Part shown: one piece after another, positions 1-11,290 of the stretch
Layout: each line of letters begins with the position of its first letter
How positions within the stretch are numbered: the first letter of the stretch is position 1
Notes under the pieces: generated by a model
The model's input: only the letters and a program-made list of their open reading frames with translations
What the model was told of the DNA's origin: nothing
Database searches by the model: none
Translations under genes and position numbers: made by a program
Origin: Panopea generosa
Taxonomy: Eukaryota; Mollusca; Bivalvia; Adapedonta; Hiatellidae
Assembly: GCA_029582155.1 (NCBI GenBank)
Contig: CM055905.1
Location: 64,509,952 to 64,573,951 of the forward strand
Direction of reading: 5' to 3'
Length of the DNA: 64,000 bases

Positions 1-195
1 ATGTGTAAACAAATATTCAAACACTTGTGATCATAACCTTGTGTAGTATGTCATGTGTAAACAAATATTCAAACACTTGTGATCATAACCTTGTGTAGTA
101 TGTCATGTGTAAACTCATATTCAAATACTTGTGATCATGACATTGTGTTGTATTCCGTTTGTAAACAATATTCAAACAATTGTGACCTCGACATA
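1..195. repeat. 52-bp tandem repeat, about 3.7 copies
   Basis: The unit starts ATGTGTAAACAAATATTC and recurs at 1, 53 and 105, with a degraded copy to about 195. The first two units are identical and the later ones diverge. The array is cut by the window edge, so its full length is unknown. Confidence 0.9.
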
Positions 196-486
196 TTTAC
201 AATTTACTAACTTAATTAAGAGCGTTTAGGGCCTAAAACCATAAAACAGTTCCTAACAATAAATGTCAATATACATATGCAGGTTTTATAAACAAAGTGC
301 TTCTCGTAAATGTATAAAATACTTGTATTTTTTCATCAGGGTTAAATAAATATTCTAAGTTAATTATTATAAAAAAAATAATTAACAAAAAAGATTAAAA
401 TTTTCCAAATAATTTAATTGTATTTTAGATAAATAGTAAACCTGTTTTCACAAATTTTCCCCAAGAACTTATTTTAAGACTGCATT

Positions 487-770
487 TAATATCAAAAGTT
501 AATTATTTGAAAATAACATTTCATCTCAAAAGTTTAGTATTTGAAAGTCACATTTAATTAGAAAAAAATCGTTATTTGAAAATCACATTTCGTCTCATAA
601 GTTAATTATTTGTAAATCACATTTAATCAGAAAAGTTCATTATTGGTAAATTTCATTTATTCTCAAAAGGTCATTATGTACAAATCACATTGAATCTCAA
701 AGGTTCATTATTTTGTAAATTTCATTTATTCTCAAAAGGTTATTATGTACAAATCACAAATCAAAACTAA
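487..770. repeat. diverged ~36-bp tandem repeat
   Basis: Units of the form AAAGTTAATTATTTG followed by AAATCACATTT and a TCTC-like joint recur about eight times with substitutions. It is AT-rich and old, and no coding potential was seen. Confidence 0.7.
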
Positions 771-2237
771 ATTACATAGGCCTTGTTTTTAAGCGTAAGA
801 ATCATGTAACTGTGTGAAAAAGGGGGGCGTAACTGTGTAGTGAGACATATATACAGCCCATCATGTGTTGAAATTGGCGTTAAATTAATTGTTTCGTCAA
901 ATCGACTGAGGAAAGTGTGCTTTTGACGACACAGCAATAAATACAAAGGAACACCAAATACATCAGAAAATGAGAACGTTTAAGATCCAGTAAGTGTTAT
1001 CTTTTACTTTTTATCTATTCTAGGACAAAACAAAAGTTATTTTGATAACAAGAAGCGCATAAACACGAGTAATAATTCACTTATGCTTCCATTCGATAAC
1101 ATTGAGCTATCAGTAACAGCAGATGATTAGATACTAGGTATAGATAGCAATAATATGAAATGGAATACATATATATTAAAAGATATCGTCTTGTTTGTGC
1201 GTGACATTTATCTAGGATACGGTCATATTTATCAATTGAACACAGTTATATATCTCATCTAAAGTACCACGGTACTTTAAAACTAACAACTTAAAGTTAC
1301 ATGTAGTATTATAGAAAGATATCAATATGTTAGTCCAGAAATCGCTCATCTATACTAATATAAAGTCTTTTGAACAAATTATTTTTTTATAAAAATATAA
1401 GTCATATACTAAATATCTTATAAAATGTCCCCTGCATATTTAAACGAATGTTTTCACATGAGACCAAATGATGAGCAAGACAAACACAGCTTCTATAATA
1501 CCGGAAATGGAATGTTTAAGGTATTTTGACATGTTCTTGAACGACATATGGAACGCCATTCCTCTTCTTTTTTTCAGTTTAAACATATTTTATTGCCAAA
1601 TAAACACATATTACAATATTTATCATGCATATAAGTCAAATACGATTTAAGGCAAAAGGGTCTGGCCACAAGTTCTCTCAACATTAGATTCGGCCATTCC
1701 CTTGAAAATAGCAATGCCGTTTCTTCAAATATATTCAAATACATTCATGAATTGGGTAAAATGTCAAAGTATAATTAAAGAAATTTTATGAAATTTGATG
1801 CACTTTGAAATATACTGTATTTGTTTTAAGAGGGCCCCAATAGAGATAGGTGTGCCAATTGAGTTGCGCTCTATAAATAAAGAATGTACTTACTTTCGTA
1901 AAACCAAAACTGTGTTAATTTAGAAAGAGACGTACATGTATGAATGACGCTATTGTTAGTAAAGAATATATAACCAGGTGCATATAGAAAGCTTATAATT
2001 TCCAGTCTTCATTGTTTTGATAAGGTCTGGGTGGACAATACAATTTATTCCGAACAATATAATTTAATGTATCAACAACAAATAGTCAATAAACTAGAAA
2101 CCTTTCACGTATGTACCGATATTGAAATAATCATTTCGACTAGTTCAAGCTATAGTCTAACTCTATATTGTGTATATGAAAAAAAAATCTGCACCGCAAT
2201 CTTAGTTACTTTCCTAACTCTATTTTCATTCATTTTA
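771..2237. other. AT-rich intergenic DNA
   Basis: No domain, splice-consistent exon, RNA gene or clear repeat was seen. Small open frames at 1468-1650 and 2031-2273 have low-complexity translations and no recognisable motif. Confidence 0.5.
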
Positions 2238-2890
2238 AGCTCTACTGGCCAAAGGCCGGAGGGACTTATGTGATGGCGCGTTGTCTGTCGTCCGTCGTCT
2301 GTCGTCCGTTAGCAGCACTTTCTCTGAAACCCCTAGGCCAATAAAACTGAAACTTCACATAGATGTTTCTATGGCATTGGAGACTAAACAATATATTTTT
2401 TTTTCAATCTGATATTCAAGATGGCCGCCGTTACTAAAATAGTCTAAAACTTAAAAACTCTTCTTCTCATGAACGGCCCAGCAAATTTTCATACTGTTTA
2501 TGTAGTAATGATGACCAACTATAGTTTTGTTAGATTTGTTCAAAGGGTGTCCCTAGGATTAAAAATTACCCCCGCCCCGAGGGTTCAATTAGGGGACACA
2601 TGTCATTTTAATAAATATATAAAAAAAATTTAAATGGAAATGATTTTGCATATATCTTTACAGAAGCATTGTTTGGTGAAGGTGGCTCAGATTTGTAAAA
2701 ATGACTGGATTCCACTGTCTTAAGGAGTCAGGAGGGCCCCAAAAGAGTACAAATTTGGAATTACAAAAATCGTTTTCTTAAGACGACATCCACCACCCCC
2801 ATGAGGGTAAATATTGTGGAATTTCAAAAAGTGCTATGGCCACTATGAGTCAGTAGAGCGTCCTCAGGCCCTCTTAGGCCTCTTGTTCAT
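2238..2890. mobile_element. dispersed molluscan repeat of the GTCCGTCGTC type
   Basis: The stretch opens with CTACTGGCCAAAGGCCGGAG, runs through TCTGTCGTCCGTCGTCTGTC, and ends near CCTCTTAGGCCTCTTGTTC. I recognise this layout from non-coding repeats common in bivalve genomes, but the assignment is from memory. The CCAAAGGCC and TTAGGCCTCTTG ends may mark its termini. No coding capacity is seen. Confidence 0.6.
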
Positions 2891-3695
2891 TTTATCTATT
2901 AACATGACGCACGATATCCGTTACATACCTTTACTTACACCCGTTTCCCACGTTCACTTAATAAAGTAACTCTTTGTCTGTGGATTTACCAATGTTGCGG
3001 CGCTTCTATTTTTCAGAAATTAATTTCCACTTTTAAAATAGTAAATAAGAAGAGCGAATTGCCCTATTTATGCCGATTAATATTTGATAAAATCACAATT
3101 AGACATTGATCATTAATCAGTAAAGTTGTTTATGTGTCGCACTTTGTCCACACAGATATATACCTGTGTTAGTGGGACAGAGTCAGCTGGTGCAATGTAC
3201 ATGCACGATGGGTTGACTAATTGGTGAATAGATTAAGTTCAATATTCAGCATGTATTTGCATGCAACAAAGTCCAATCAGTCAGGTTTTTAAGGTAGAAC
3301 AAATGCAATCAAATACTCCTATGTATTGAGTTAAACTAAAACTAAAATCAATTAGTTATATTTATCTAAACAAAGAACACGTACCATTATGTAGAAACTA
3401 AATTCTGGTCATTATTATATTATTGGGGCCATCTTAGCGATTTCTTGGACTTCGGCATCTTTTCTACTGCCTCAAGGATGCTAATGTAGAAACATTTAGT
3501 TAAAATCATGCTTAAGCTAATCATTCGATACAAGAGTCTGTATTTTATGTCGGATAATTAAATTATAAACAATGTACACTAGCTCTGAATCTTTTTGCCG
3601 ACAAAAGAGGTTCCAAATTTAAAATAAAAAATTAAACCAAACACGTGTGAAACAATGAAATTTGCATAAATGGAGACATTTTAAGACTTACAACT
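2891..3695. other. intergenic DNA without recognised features
   Basis: AT-rich. No exon, RNA gene or repeat structure could be supported. Confidence 0.4.
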
Positions 3696-3900
3696 CATAC
3701 TATTTTAGTTTATACTAATTTATTTAAGCTCGATTGCGATCAAAGCTCAGAGCTATATGAACCATTCTCGAGTCTGCTTCCTGGGTAGAACCAGTCCTAG
3801 GTGTTGTTTTATGAGAGAAATCGGGTCGAGCAGGGGATCGACCTCTCATCCTCTGGCGTGAGCGGCCGAGTTCGCTGAACGTAATTTTGACCCAGAGAGC
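3696..3900 (-). mobile_element. tRNA-derived SINE, family B
   Basis: On the minus strand this reads as a tRNA-like head followed by a central block around TACTGGTTCTACCCAGGAAG and a tail containing CTGAGCTTTGATCGC. Relatives lie at 22795-22995, 43560-43750 and 44680-44875. This copy is diverged in its tRNA part. Confidence 0.7.
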
Positions 3901-4190
3901 GATTTTATTCTATCCCGCATGGATGAACTCATGATGGCTTATCCTATTCGTCTCAGTCAAATGATCTTCGATTATGGCCTTCATCACAAAAATATTCTAC
4001 TTTTGTAATGTGTGTTTAACATCCACAATTTCACACAGTCATATATATGACGATGGACGTTATAGAATCTATACTAAAAGTATGTACTAGCAATAACACC
4101 TGTAAATATCGACACACATTCACATCGTTTGTTTAAATAATTCACTTCAAATATAAGTTTTACTCTGACCTTTTTCTTGTAGGTAAGCAA

Positions 4191-4232
4191 GACGTCATAA
4201 ATATATACGTTGACGTCACTATTCTGACGTAA
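4191..4232. promoter_or_regulatory. cluster of three CRE-like sites upstream of the TRIM-like gene
   Basis: GACGTCAT lies at 4191, the full palindrome TGACGTCA at 4211-4218, and TGACGTAA at 4225-4232. All three fall within 42 bp and about 1.1 kb upstream of the ATG at 5283. TGACGTCA is the CREB/ATF consensus. Regulation of the downstream gene is inference. Confidence 0.35.
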
Positions 4233-5282
4233 AGTCTATCTTTTTATTTATGGTTTCCTACGACAAAATCAAGTTTTAAATATTTTCGTAAACGTCAAAA
4301 AATACAGTATATGATTTCGATTTATGGATAAGGAAATAGTTTAACCTTAACCCTAACCCGGAATATAAGATTTGTTGATTTTTTCTCACATAAATCAGGA
4401 AAAGTTTACATTTACCATTTATTTAACATATCTCCTCTAAATGGAACGAGAAAATATCGGACATATTAGTTTTCGTGAGTAACGCCTCAAAATAACGTCT
4501 TTAATCGTGACAAATCGACGTCAATGGTATATTTAGGCAAGTGGGATATTGCTTCGGCAATTTGGGTACGAGAGCCTTTGTTATACGGAAAATCCCTAGG
4601 GAAGTATTGCACTAGGTTAATATCAAAGATATGTCATCGGTTTATTACACGCCTGCAACGTAAAGTATGTGGTAAGTTACACTCCGCGTTCACTTGAATC
4701 ACATATATTTTACATTTTTATAATTTAAATTCATATTAAAAGTATTAATTTTTCGGACAAACTTAATGTAAACTGTATGTATTTTAAGTGAAATTTATTT
4801 CATAGTTAATTTTCTATTGATTTGCTTTAATATAGCTTTATGTTTGAAAAAATGTAATTGTAGACAATGTAGATCAATATATGTCGCATCTACTGTATCA
4901 CTTTCCTAATTATCTCCGTAACATTTAGCAAATTCCAATTATTCTCAATAATACAAAAAAACAGAATTTTTTTTATTATACTTCAATAATAAGTTATAAA
5001 ACAAACGGCATATCAAAAATTAAGGGCAGTCGGGATTTGAATACTTATTTTTATCAATTAAATGAGGGTTTACCCTTTACCCGGTTTTTTTGTCTACCTG
5101 TTGTTGACGTTTACAACTGTGATTTTATCATAGACGTACATGTAGGTTGCTGGTAATCTGACATATCTTTCAAATCAGAGATAGTCGATGAAATATATAA
5201 CTGAATTACATTTAGTTTGTATAGCCAGTTGGGAAGTAATCACAAAAGTTATATTTCGAAGGGACGGACTTTACTATATAAA

Positions 5283-8200
5283 ATGGCGACTGGGTATTCA
5301 CGGTCAGTGGTGGGCGGATCAGACATTTTGTTTGACTTTCCATGTTCATCCTGTGCCGAAGATGGTCACAATAAAGAGGCGTTCCATGGATGTGTCGACT
5401 GTGCGCAGAACTTTTGTGATAAATGTCTTGTGTTTCATAATAAACTTGGAATAACGAAAGGACACAAAATAGTTGATAAAGCCGGCATGGTATCCAGTGG
5501 ACTGCAGAAACCAACTTACCTGCCCACCGACGTATGCAGTACCCACCCTGGTAAAGTGATGGATATGTACTGCGGCACTCACGATGTCGTCTGCTGCGGA
5601 GCTTGTATAGCTATAAAACACAGGTAAGTAGGATAATTTATCGGCTAAAATCTCAATTCTGCGTATGAAAGGCCATTTATAGATGGGGGCATGTATTGCT
5701 TCAGCTAACAGATAGGTCCATTTATGTACTGCAAATAAAATATACCGGTACATATATAAACAGCACCAATTATAGACTAGCTGTTGACTACATATAGAAC
5801 AATGTGTATACTAGTTATAGGTCACATATGTAGGTCCAATTATAGATCACGGTATGACCATTTATAGAATAGCTATTTGATATGGACCACATAACAAAAC
5901 ATTTAATTTCATAAACGATTTATAGACTAGCTGTTGACCAGCTGTGTACAACATATAGGAACATTCATAGCTCAATATAGAAACATCTATACGAACTATA
6001 CGATAGGATACACAGGAAGAACAATTTATAGAAAAGTCATATAATACATACATACTAATTATAGACCAGTTATATATTACTGGTATGATAGTACAGATTA
6101 GTTATAGACTACACATAGACCATTTAAAGATCAGTTATATATTACATATAGACCATTTATAGACCAGTTATATATTACATATATACCATTTATAGACCAA
6201 TTATATATTACATATAGACCATTTATAGACCAGTTACTACCACAAGAGAGACCACTCATAGAATAGTTAATAGACTACATATTGACCTTTTATTGACCAG
6301 TTATTACCACAAGTAAGACCATTCATAGACAAGTTAATAGACTACATTATAAACCATTTATAAACTAGTTAATATACTACATTCAGTCCATTTATAGGAT
6401 ACACGGGGAGGCAAATGTGTAGTCTAGAATACAAATAGACCTTTTAGTAGTTATATACTGATGTATACCAGTTATATAGATATATATATTCAACATATAC
6501 ACCATTTATGAATAGAACAGCTACATACTACATTTATTCCATTTATAGATTAACTATAAATAATCATAGGTAGGACCATTTATAGAATAGTTATAGACTA
6601 CATATAAACCATTTATAGACTAGCTGTATGATACAATGGAAGGATCATTAATAGACTAGCAATTATTCACATTTGTGTCCATTTATAGACCTGATAGAGA
6701 CTACATATAGACCATTTATAGACTAGTTATAGAACCCATAAGGACCATTTATAGACTAGTTATATACTATAAATAAACCATTTATCGAACCATTATAGAC
6801 TATCACTACATATATACCATTTATAGAACAGCTATAGAATCCATATATACCACTTAGAGAACATTATAGACCAATTATATGCTACATATAGACCATTTAT
6901 AGACCAATTATATGCTACATATATACCATTTATAGACCAGCTATAGGTGATATGAATGCCATTTATAAACGAGTTATATATTACATTTATACCACTTATA
7001 GGGTCCTCCGTGGCCGAGTGGTCTAGGTGCCGTCTCAAGATCACGTAAATCTCACTGCTAAGATCGCAGGTTTGAGTTTCGCTCGCTCCAAAACCTTTAT
7101 GTGAGAAAGTTTGCCAGTTACTTGCGAAAGGACGGTGGTTCTACTCAGTCTGACTCAGTCTGAGGTTTTCCTCCACCAGTAAAACTCGATATGCCATATA
7201 TAACATGAAATGTGTTGAAATTAAAAAAATATAAATACTACTTATATATCAGTTATAGACTACATATATACCATTTATAGACGAGCTATACATTTACATA
7301 TATACCATTTATGAATATAACAGCTACAGCCTACATTTATTCCATTTTTAACCAGCTATACATCATAGGTTGGATCATTTATAGACCAGATATAGGATAC
7401 ATGTAGACCATTCATATATCATCTACTGGGCAAACAGGAAGGACTATTTATAGACACACCAGCCACATGTTGGGTTATTTATAGACTAGCTATAAACTAC
7501 ACAAGGTACATTCATAGACAAGTTAGTCGAGCTAAAATAAGTATTTTTAACTAAGCATCTCGATAAATATGGTCGATTTAAAAGTAAGATATGGAGAAAT
7601 GAGCGAAGAAGTCTGACATGCAGATAAAAGATGGCTATCTATAATGTGTTTACTGGTTTGACATACTACGTGTTGTAGTTTGTATTGTTGAAACATGTTA
7701 ACGTTACACTAAACAATGCGACATTTAACATTTGTTAATGTAAGACTAGTTTGAACTTCATTAATGTAACACTTGGTGATTCACAGCGTTTTCAATCATA
7801 ACATGGTTGTGTACTTGAATGTATTTGAATTTAATACATAGACACTTATATACCAAACCTTAATGGTTTTATGCTACACAAATGGGTAGTGTATGTAAGC
7901 CGGATGACTGAATCACTAATAAATAATTGTATTGAGCACACAAACAGAATGAATTATAATTTAAACAGTCCCAAAATTTGTATATTACAGGCCGTGTGAA
8001 GGAGTTGACTACCTCCCTAATGTTGCCAATGGCATCAAAACCAGCACCGAGTTCAAGAACGTTAAATACGGGTTGGAACGTGTCCAGGTTGAGCTTTCAC
8101 AGATCATGAAAACCAGAGAAGAAAGTTTGAAGAGAATCAGAAAATATAAAGACAAATGTCTGACGGACATAGACGCCTGTCGTGAGATGATAGTCAAACA

Positions 8201-9329
8201 CCTAGACAAAATGGTGCAGAAAGCTAAAGATGAAGTAGACGCCATGCACAACATATTGGAAAGTAAAATAAACACAGAATTTCAAACACTGCGAGAAACT
8301 AGAGCAACTCTAGATATTAGCCTAAAACACTTTGAAAACCTTGAGGGAGATAACGAAGTGAACTTGTTTCTAAACGTAAGAAAGGGAAAACAAAACAACC
8401 GTGAAGGAACCATGTTACTGGAAAAGCTTAAACAAACTCCAATGAATGAAACAATGAACTTTTCTTTCAACTCGGATATCACTGATTATTTTGTTCAATT
8501 GAAGAGTATTGGAGAGGTAAAGTTAAACATTAAACCAATCAGCTCCGCGGCTTTACACAGGGATATCACTCTCGGTGATGAGTACAATTGTAATATGAAG
8601 GGTTCATGTCTGCTCGATGACGGAACATTAATGATAACACACCATACAAAAAAGATTTTAGCAAGGCTGGATACAAGCTACAATTTTGTGGACAAGTGTA
8701 CATTATCTGCTGAGCTATTGGGCGTGTGCAGAACAAGTCCAACAGAAGTAGCAGTAGCACTGTATGACAACAAGAAGATACAGTTTGTATCTACATCCGG
8801 CAGACTGTCAGTCTCCAGGTCATTCCAGGTGAAGGAGAAACCTATGTACCTGGCCGCCAGTAATGGAGAGTTGTTTGTTACCAGTGACTCCCCACCACAA
8901 GTAGGAGTATACAATATGACCGGCAGCCACTTGAGAACCATCAGAAATTATCCATCAGGACAGGGAATATTCGACACGCCAAGAGGGATTGTTCTGAGCA
9001 ATGATGGAACCAAAGTACACGTGATGGATGGGACAAAAGGCGTGATTACCATGACAAGACAGGGACATGTACAACACACCTTCACTGACCCACAACTCAA
9101 GTTTCCCTGGGATGCCTGTGTCCTGGAGAATGACAACCTACTGGTATGTGGGTTCAGTTCCTACAACATAATACAGGTGGATAACCAGGGGAGGAAGATA
9201 AATGTTCTACTGACAGGGACAGATCGGATATGCTGGCCAAAGTCACTCACGTATGACGTCATCAACTCCAGACTGATTGTTACCATGGAATTTAACAAAT
9301 ATATAAAAGTGTTCACCTTGTCAAGATAG
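5283..9329 (+). CDS. TRIM-like protein: B-box 1, B-box 2, coiled coil, NHL-type propeller
   Basis: This gene has two exons, 5283-5623 and 7991-9329, joined by a 2.4-kb intron (donor CAG|GTAAGT, acceptor TATTACAG|G) with the frame kept across the junction; the product is about 559 aa. B-box 1 is formed by C21, C24, C37, C40, C45, C48, H52 and H61. B-box 2 is formed by C85, H88, C97, H100, C105, C108 and H113. A charged helical stretch (about 135-230) suits a coiled coil. The C-terminal half (about 300-559) has the repeated GxxVLSNDGT/VIDxxxG pattern of NHL-type propellers. No RING finger lies upstream, so E3 ligase activity cannot be assumed; such proteins usually act as scaffolds or RNA/protein binders. 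The start was chosen at ATGGCGACT, which has a good context; an in-frame ATG-less extension to 5217 is unlikely. A TATATAAA string directly abuts the ATG, which is odd. Family assignment is firm but orthology is not. Confidence 0.85.
5660..7510. repeat. AT-rich ~33-bp minisatellite filling the TRIM-like intron
   Basis: Diverged units built on GACCATTTATAGACCAGT and ATATATTACATATA recur across most of the intron (5624-7990). The array is interrupted by a SINE at 7002-7230 and resumes after it, so the SINE inserted into an existing array. No coding potential. Confidence 0.85.
7002..7230 (+). mobile_element. tRNA-derived SINE, family A, inserted in the intronic array
   Basis: A tRNA(Ser/Leu)-like head carries an A-box-like TGGCCGAGTGG and a B-box-like GGTTTGAGTTTC. 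It is followed by the body GTGAGAAAGTTTGCCAGTTAC, GGTGGTTCTACTCAG and CCACCAGTAAAACTCGATATG, ending in an A-rich tail. Other copies are at 53155-53370 (+), 56380-56600 (-) and 61580-61800 (-). Confidence 0.85.
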
Positions 9330-9367
9330 ACATTGGAAACGTTAATAGTGTGACGATAAAAGTAAGT

Positions 9368-9992
9368 ATCTGCTCGGCCATGGGGCATGTGTAGAACAAG
9401 TCCAACAGAAGTAGCAGTAGCACTGTATAGAGACCAGAAGATACAGTTTGTATCTACATCCAGCAGACTGTCAGTCTCCAGGTCATTCCAGGTGAAGGAG
9501 AAACCTATGTACCTGGCCGCCAGTAATGGAGAGTTGTTTGTCACCGGTGGCGATCCACCACAAGTAGGAGTATACAACATGACTGGCAGCCACTTGAGAA
9601 CCATCAGAAATTATCCATCAGGACAGGGAATATTCGACACGCCAAGAGGGATTGTTCTGAGCAATGATGGAACCAAAGTACACGTGATAGATGGGACAAA
9701 AGGCGTGATTACCATGACAAGACAGGGACATGTACAACACACCTTCACTGACCCGCAGCTCAAGTCTCCCTGGGGAGCGTGTGTCCTGGAGAATGACAAC
9801 TTACTGGTATGTGGGTTCAATTCCCACAGCATTATACAGGTGGATAACCAGGGGAGGAAGATAAATGTTCTACTGACAGGGACAGATGGGATACGCTGGC
9901 CACTGTCACTCACGTATGACGTCATCAACTCCAGACTGATAGTTACCATGGAATTTAAAGAGTATATAAAAGTGTTCACCTTGTCAAGATAG
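9368..9992 (+). pseudogene. tandem partial copy 2 of the TRIM-like propeller segment
   Basis: This is a close duplicate of the last ~208 codons of the upstream gene, offset by about 664 bp and joined directly to a copy of the short 3' UTR. The frame is open for 201 aa from an ATG at 9387 that replaces a valine codon in the parent. It has no B-boxes, no coiled coil and no obvious splice acceptor. By eye it is over 90% identical in protein to copy 1. Differences cluster in short segments (YDNKK to YRDQK, TSDSPP to TGGDPP, SSYN to NSHS). It is probably a non-autonomous fragment, although use as an alternative 3' exon is not excluded. Confidence 0.8.
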
Positions 9993-10030
9993 ACATTGGA
10001 AACGTTAATAGTGTGACGATAAATGTAAGT

Positions 10031-10688
10031 ATCTGCTCGGCCATGGGGCATGTGTAGAACAAGTCCAACAGAAGTAGCAGTAGCACTGTATAGAGACACG
10101 AAGATACAGTTTGTATCTACATCCGGCAGACTGTCAGTCTCCAGGTCATTCCAGGTGAAGAAGAAACCTAACTACCTGGCCGCCAGTAATGGAGAGTTGT
10201 TTGTCACCGGTGACGATGCACAACAAGTAGGAGTATACAACATGAACGGCAGCCACTTGAGAACCATCAGTAAGGATCCAACAGGACAGAGAATATTCGA
10301 TACCCCACGAGGAATAGTTCTGAGCAATGATGGGACCAAATTAAACGTGATAGATTGGGCAGAAGGAGTGATTACCATGACAAGACAGGGACAAGTACAA
10401 CACACCTTCACTGACCCACAGCTCAAGTCTCCCTGGGGAGCCTGTGTCCTGGAGAATGACGACTTACTGGTGTGTGGGCACGATTCCAACAACATAATAC
10501 AGGTGGATAATCAGGGGAGGAAGATAAATGTTCTACTGACAGGGACAGATGGGATACGCTGGCCACAGTCACTCACGTATGACGTCATCAACTCCAGACT
10601 GATTGTTACCGGGGAAAGTTTAAAAGCATTTATCTCTAGAATTGAGAGTGATACAAATTATATAAAAATGTTCAGCTTGTTAAGATAG
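10031..10688 (+). pseudogene. tandem partial copy 3 of the TRIM-like propeller segment
   Basis: This third copy of the same segment is open for 212 aa from an ATG at 10050. It is more diverged than copy 2 (for example KKKPN, TGDDAQQ and HDSNN at the variable positions). It also carries an 11-codon insertion near the C-terminus (between VTGES and NYIKMF) that keeps the frame. The inter-copy sequence again contains TAATAGTGTGACGATAAA followed by GTAAGTATCTGCTCGG, so copies 2 and 3 arose from one kind of unit. No upstream exon of its own is seen. Confidence 0.8.
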
Positions 10689-11290
10689 AAATTGAAAACA
10701 TTGATAGTGTGACGATAAAATTAGGTAAAAAAGCAACACCTTTTTACACGGACAATATCGAATAGTTCAGAATACCAGCAAGTAAATGTACATGTACAAT
10801 TAACAGTTAACTCACTGTGCATCTCAGATACATGTTCGTGGTATTCATATATTGTGTTCTGCGAGTATGACACGGCAATACAGAGCGCTTCAACGAAACT
10901 CTTTCATTGAAACTTAAAGTCAAATATAACATAACGTCTGGTGTCTATATCATAAATCATTGTTTATATTATATAATCAGAGCATATAGGTTTTATAACA
11001 AATATAGTGTGTATACTTTCAAATGTTAATATAAAAAAGCAAATTTCAAAAATATATGAATGCCTTAAAAAGTAAATATAACACTCAAAAAATAAATTTT
11101 ATTTGACGACACAACAATTTGTTACAATAGTTTTCTATAACTATGTGAAATTTGTTAAATCCCAGCTTTCTCTGAGTATACAACACATTATGCGATTTAT
11201 TGTTCGTTTACAGAGGCCAAACTTCTATTCCTGTTTTATAGAGCAGGTTTGGAGTATGTGTCTTGTTACATGATGATTAATTATATAACA
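10689..11290. other. 3' flank of the TRIM-like cluster
   Basis: It begins with the same 3' UTR-like block (GATAGTGTGACGATAAA) that follows each copy, then becomes AT-rich unique DNA. An AATAAA at 11091-11096 is the first reasonable poly(A) signal, but its use is unproven. Confidence 0.4.

Noticed and set aside
4343-4362. Telomere-like string TTAACCTTAACCCTAACCC
   Set aside because: Fewer than three degenerate units in unique DNA, too short to call an interstitial telomere.
9387-9992. Copy 2 of the propeller segment as an independent gene
   Set aside because: It lacks B-boxes, coiled coil, promoter and splice acceptor, and its first ATG lies mid-domain. It is kept as a partial copy.
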